Shown here piece after piece: positions 59,380 through 64,000 of a stretch of 64,000 bases of DNA. A program made the translations under genes and the position numbers. Each line of letters begins with the position of its first letter. Position 1 is the stretch's first letter. This stretch comes from Synchiropus splendidus (taxonomy: Eukaryota > Chordata > Actinopteri > Syngnathiformes > Callionymidae), in the NCBI RefSeq assembly GCF_027744825.2, contig NW_026527055.1, positions 744,001-808,000 on the forward strand, read 5' to 3'. The notes beneath the pieces are model-generated. The model made no database searches and was not told where the DNA came from. It saw only the letters and a list, made by a program, of their open reading frames with translations.

Positions 59380-60960
59380 TCTTGATAACTGTGAAAACAG
59401 TCATTCTTAAAATGTGTATATAATAATTTGTTTTGTGATATAAACAGCTATGATATTGGCTTTTAAAGTTAGTTCCACCTAAAAACAGCAATCTTTTCCT
59501 TAATGTCAACTAAAAACATGAGTAGTTGAAAACAACATACAAGAAAAAAACAGCACGAAGTAGCACTGATACAAATAGTCATATGTGCCAATAAAGATTA
59601 AACCTTATGTAATTAAAGAGTGAAATTCATGAGATTGAGGTGAACATGGTTGAATAAAACACAGCATATAATGAGTACTACAAGCAAACACTTTGTAAGC
59701 AGTTAAAAATGCATACTAATGTTAGAAACAAATAATAATCGAACACATTGAACGGGATATTAGGAATGACACAATACACAGTTGGAAGGTTCTTCACAAG
59801 AGCGTGATTCATATATTTCACCTTCATGTCAGTCAGACACCCAAGACCTTCACACTGATTCTAGTCCGACACTCAGGAAATCAGGACGTGACAGAAAGCC
59901 AGCTGTGAGGTTAACGTAGGATTCTATGGGTGAGCCTTCCTACCAATCGAAAAAGGAAGTAAATGCAGTAAGTGTCTTTAGTGTGTCACATAGGACAGTG
60001 TGGGAAATACAGCACAACCCAAACCACCTATCTTACTTGTCGATGTACCAGTGGTTTCCCTGCTGTGTGTTTACACCTAGCGGTTATATTACACAGGTCT
60101 TTTGAATAGTATTTAAGTTCATATTTCATCAACTTAATGACGTCAGGAGTCATTTGTTTGTTGGGGAGTGTGTGACGCCCACTTATGTGTGGTCACAGAG
60201 TGTGTGTTAGATGTCATTTAATTGTTCAACATGGAGTTGATTAAGTAAGTAGAGGGCAGGGTAGGACAGAGGCTGGGCATTGAAGATGTGTGGGTAAAAA
60301 GGAAGTGAAGTTTTTTTCATTACTTTTCTCACCACCGACAAATGTGGAAGCCTCGTGTGACTCTGTCCACATTTTGTTTCAGGTTAGTCAAATAAATTTG
60401 TTCATAACTACTTACTTGTTTGTTCCACTTGGGGTTGACTGATTTGGGATCTAAGTGTGTGGATGGTGACGCGTTTTTTAAGTATACTGTGTTTCCTTTG
60501 TACGTTGAGTTCGCTCTGTGTGGATGTGCCGCTTGTAAGCTAATACTGACAACCTACGATGACATGGCACGGGTGATTGAGTTGTGTGGACTTGGGTTTG
60601 CTTGTGGTGAATAACGATGTTTGGGGAAAAGTAAAGTTTTATTATTTCTCAACACTAGCCAAAAGGTTTAATGGCAGAATTATACATTCAGATGAAAAGG
60701 AATTATGCATGTGGTTCATGATGTCTGACAGTTGTTGTATGACAAAGTGAGATGTTTGTGAGTGATGTTTCAGTAAGACATCGAATTATGGCGTGGGTTA
60801 CCGCAATGAAAAAACAGAATGTCAAATAAAGATTACTTTTCTCACCATCGACAAATGTGGAAGCCTCATGTGACTCCACGTATTGTTTCAGACGGCGTTC
60901 TACTGACCACATTAAGACACCACTTTTTAACTGTAGACAAGGCCACAGTATTCAGACCTG
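59380..60960. other. Upstream flank with a 60-bp dispersed duplication
   Basis: No gene recognised. A segment beginning ttacttttctcacca (60320-60382) recurs at 60833-60891 with few changes, including cgacaaatgtggaagcctc and ending ttgtttcag. The copies are 513 bp apart. Both end in a splice-acceptor-like tttcag. The rest is A+T-rich. Confidence 0.5.
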
Positions 60961-61399
60961 TTACAGATGCATAGTTTTAGATACAAAGTTTTCATCCTAC
61001 GCTTAGGGAGCAGAGGTCAGAGCAGCTGACTGGTCTCTCCAAGATGAGCAGCGATGATCAGCACGGCTATGATTTGACGGCTGGGATCACCCCGCCCCTT
61101 CGACCAGTGACGGTGTTCCCCCCAGGCAGCGGCTGTGTGTGGAAGAGGCGCCACGAGCGGGGCACCACGCTGACGGACTGTTGAAACTCCAAAATCTCTG
61201 GTGGAGTGAGCGAGGTTCTGCAATGGATGAGCCTGTCCACGGAGCTCATAAAGAGCGCGATGATGTTCTCAAGCGCTGTGAGCTGGTTGCCAACGGCATA
61301 AACACGAATCCACTGCACGATGGTGGCTCTGTCAGCGGCGGGTGGGATGGTCACTCCTCGGGGTGAGGTTGAGCTCCCGGGGCGAGCGCATCACGTATC
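60961..61399 (-). mobile_element. DIRS gag-like fragment, inverted
   Basis: On the minus strand it encodes the gag-like peptide of copies 1 and 2 (VYAVGNQLTALENIIALFMS and CRTSLTPPEILEFQQSV). It continues into the segment ending with tttgtatctaaaa[c/g]tatgcatct that also occurs at 8870, 15750, 38860 and 39440. RT and recombinase are absent. On its 5' side it joins diverged satellite, as copies 1 and 2 do. Confidence 0.75.
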
Positions 61400-62100
61400 G
61401 CCCATGACGGCTGAAATTTTCTTCTGAGGCATCGCTGAGCAGTGAGTGAACAGTGCAGAAAACCCGTTTTCGGCCAAAGGGAAAGTGGGTTTCGGACTGG
61501 CAAAAATTAAATTGTTGATAACCCCCTGAAAAACGGTTCAGATAGGTAGATTTAGTGCCGAATATACTAGAAAGAACGTTTTGCCAGTAGTTGCAGGTGA
61601 TATTTTCATGAGGCTATTCTGATCAATGACTAAATGCGTTTTCAGCCCAAGAAAAGGTGGTTTACAGACCGACAAATATAAAAATGTTGATAACTCACTT
61701 AAAGCACTTAAGACAGATTGAATTAGTTCTGCACCTTCTAGAAAGACCTTGACTGCTGTTCTGGCAGGTCAAATTTTCAGGCATCCCTGAGCACTGAATG
61801 AACAGTGCAGAAAACGCGTTTTCAGCCCGAGGGACTGTGGTTTTCAGACCAACAAGCATTAAAATGTTAACTACCTCAAACCACTTCAGAGATGTTGAAT
61901 TAGTTCGGCACTTACGAGAAACACCCCTTCTGCTATAGTTCCAGGTGATATTGTGATGTTCTGAGGCATCGGTGAGCAGTGAATGAACAGTGCGGATAAC
62001 ATGTTTTCAACCAGAGAGAAAGTGGGTTTCGAACCTGCAAAAATAAAATTGTTGACAACCTTCTAAAAACAGTTCAGAAATGTATGTTTAGTGTTGAATG
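61400..62100 (-). repeat. Diverged satellite units, inverted (about 3.7 copies)
   Basis: Read on the minus strand these show the old-form landmarks: gcgttttctgcactgttcattc, cctcagaacatcac and gttttcaaccaga-type words, spaced about 187 bp. They lie 5' of the inverted DIRS fragment. This is the third locus with the same relative order and orientation of old satellite and DIRS sequence. Confidence 0.8.
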
Positions 62101-64000
62101 TGCTTTTGCACATTTTCATGTTGAATAACACCTTCCCAAGTGTCCGTATTTGATTGTGAAGAAAGATCGGTTGGATTAGTATTTGTTTTCGTGTTCTGCA
62201 ATCATAATGAAGCTCATTAAGAGCTTCTCCCCATCCCTCCAGAACCTCTTGATAGTATTCCGATATATCTTCCATGAGACTTCGTCTAAAAATCATTAAA
62301 ATTCCTGTATTTTCATTCGCTGCATATTTACTTATTGCTTTTCCCAAAAACATTTTCCATATTTGATCATTCTTGTTATTTAAGTAATTCGACATAGTTT
62401 TAACTCTTAGTGCATTTTTTTAATCCTTAGATTGACTAGTTTTAAACCCCCATCCTCATATCTATTTTCTGATATATCTTTACTAATTCTTACTCCTTTG
62501 TCTTCCCAAATAAAATCTCTTATTAAAATGTCAATTTGCTTTAACACTCTTTCATTAATGGGAACAACATTCCTAATATAAATAATTTTACTTATTAATA
62601 GTGCGTTAGTCACAAATATTTTTCCTTTTATTCCTAGTTTCCGTATTTTCCAGCTATTTAGGTATTTAGGTAACTTTATTGTCAAATATGCTACAGTACA
62701 AGACATACAGCATGGATGAAATATCTGTTCTCTCAGACCTGGACGCATGGCATAAAAATCACAGACAGGAACAAATATAAAGAATTGATAAATACACAGC
62801 AGGATACATGGCAACAAAAATCATCCTCACATCAGTCCATCAACCACCGGGGGGAGCACATGGCTCATGACAGCATGGGCAGCATTGCATATCCTTTACC
62901 CTAAACCCTCGCATTGGCTAAGGAAACACTCAGAAACAGAAAAAAACCCTATCGGGAGGAAAACTGAGAAACCTCAGGGTGAGCGTCAGAGGAGGGGTCC
63001 CCCACCCAGGACGGGCAGACGTGCAATGGATGGAGCCAAAAGTGCCTGGTGCAGACCCGGGGGCAGAGCAGGAAGGGAGTTCAGCATCATGACAGCCTGG
63101 TGGACGAAGTTGTCTTTCAGTCTGCTAGTTCATGCACGGTGACTCTGGAACCTTCGCCCTGATGGCAGCAGCGTGAAGAGGCGGTGTGACGGGTAGGTGG
63201 GGTCTCTTGTAATCCTCAGGGCTCTCCGAGTGAGGCGAGTCTTGTTGATGTCCAAGAGGGAGTTCATCCAGTGTTCATTTCTTCAACCATCTGATTTTTT
63301 TCTTCCATTTCATCGAAAACTCTTTTTAGAATTATTGGGACATTTAATCTTTAAAAACAACAAATTCTATTCCTAGTCCATTTATTCCTGGACCCTTATT
63401 TTTATATAGGTCACTTATTGCGATTTCTATCCCTTCCATAGTTACGTTTTCATTACAGTTTTCCTTCTCTTCTTGGTTTAATTCACATTCTATATGTTTC
63501 AAGACTTTATTCATATCTTCCTCTTTCTCTTCTGCCTTTTGAAATGAATTTGCATAGTATTCTTGTACATGCAGTCTAATTTTTTTGCTGTTTTTTTTTA
63601 CCCGTTCTTATCGTGGATTTGCCTCATTATCTTTTCAATTTTCAAAAAATATCCTGTACATTTTCCCCACCCACAAGACATCTTGCTCTGCTCCTTAATA
63701 TTGCTCCTTGACATTTACTCTCTTCCATTTTATCTAATTGATCTTTTAATTTCTAAATATCTTTCTATTTCATTTGTTTTATTTTCTTCAATTAGCTTAC
63801 TCTCTTCATTTAGTCTTTTTCATCAGTCATCTTTTTTTCTTTCATGGTTCTTTTTTTTACTATATTCTATTGATGTTTACTTTATCAATTCTTTACATTT
63901 CTTCCACCAGCTCAACACGTCAGTTTTAAAATCCATAGCAATTACAATTACATTTTGGGTAATTGGGTTTCGATAATTTTCATCCTTTAAAATGTCCTCA
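62063..64000 (-). mobile_element. L1/Tx1-type LINE remnant, interrupted
   Basis: The minus strand encodes a LINE RT C-terminal region: SWKIRKLGIKGKIFVTNALL, ISKIIYIRNVVPINERVLKQ and DFIWEDKGVRISKD (62650-62407). After a one-base shift in an A run at about 62415, MSNYLNNKNDQIWKMFLGKA follows to about 62063. Upstream, at about 63430-63330, AISDLYKNKGPGINGLGIEF is the first RT motif. The rest up to 64000 is A+T-rich and decayed. The catalytic RT box is missing, replaced by the insertion at 62655-63280. Codon use is far more A+T-rich than that of the L2 copies. Confidence 0.75.
62655..63280 (-). mobile_element. CR1/L2-type LINE 3' fragment inside the L1/Tx1 remnant
   Basis: On the minus strand it reads NKTRLTRRALRITRDPTYPS and HRLFTLLPSGRRFQSH, the C-terminus of a CR1/L2-type ORF2 (compare [10 protein letters not shown] in the L2 copies). 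A 3' untranslated part follows down to about 62655. It is a different subfamily from the copies at 30 and 55 kb. It divides the A+T-rich LINE sequence cleanly by composition. Confidence 0.65.

Overview
The window looks like repeat-dense vertebrate DNA, most likely from a teleost fish. The evidence is the mix of transposon families (DIRS-like tyrosine-recombinase elements, PIF/Harbinger, piggyBac, hAT and Tc1/mariner-type miniature elements, L2/CR1 and L1/Tx1 LINEs, Ty3/Gypsy) and genes made of short exons with GT-AG introns. No rRNA, tRNA, CRISPR or bacterial gene is visible. Species cannot be named from the sequence.

Layout. 1-4837 is a tandem array of a 188-bp satellite that decays at its right edge. 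A 2717-bp PIF/Harbinger element (5073-7789, TTA target duplication) sits in a diverged satellite unit. Two decayed DIRS-like elements follow (8111-11615 and 15016-18530), each preceded by diverged satellite units. Between them lie a ~151-bp tandem array (12100-13045) and an unidentified block. A second DIRS-related block (18530-20317) leads into a second 188-bp array (20318-28650), which shows higher-order organisation.

28651-37600 is one Ty3/Gypsy element interrupted by an antisense L2/CR1 LINE, a short LINE/SINE tail and a piggyBac copy. 37600-43820 is a third DIRS-like patchwork. 43820-44770 is unassigned.

Two host-type gene loci occupy 45-60 kb, both on the minus strand. The first (45088-52475, about 14 exons) ends in a Mif2/CENP-C-type cupin and carries two tryptophan motifs like the nucleosome-binding motifs of CENP-C, so I call it CENP-C-like. 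Its introns hold a hAT-type and a Tc1/mariner-type miniature element with clean target duplications. The second (54323-59379) encodes a multi-pass membrane protein with a Trp-rich motif. It has a lost splice donor, a nonsense codon and a frameshift, and a nearly full-length L2 LINE with a 1003-codon ORF lies in one intron.

60.9-62.1 kb repeats the DIRS plus diverged-satellite pair in inverted orientation. The window ends in an L1/Tx1-type LINE interrupted by a CR1/L2 tail.

The genes do not form a pathway. The main themes are the link between satellite and DIRS elements, nested insertions that can be ordered in time, and a divergent kinetochore-type gene close to a large satellite array.
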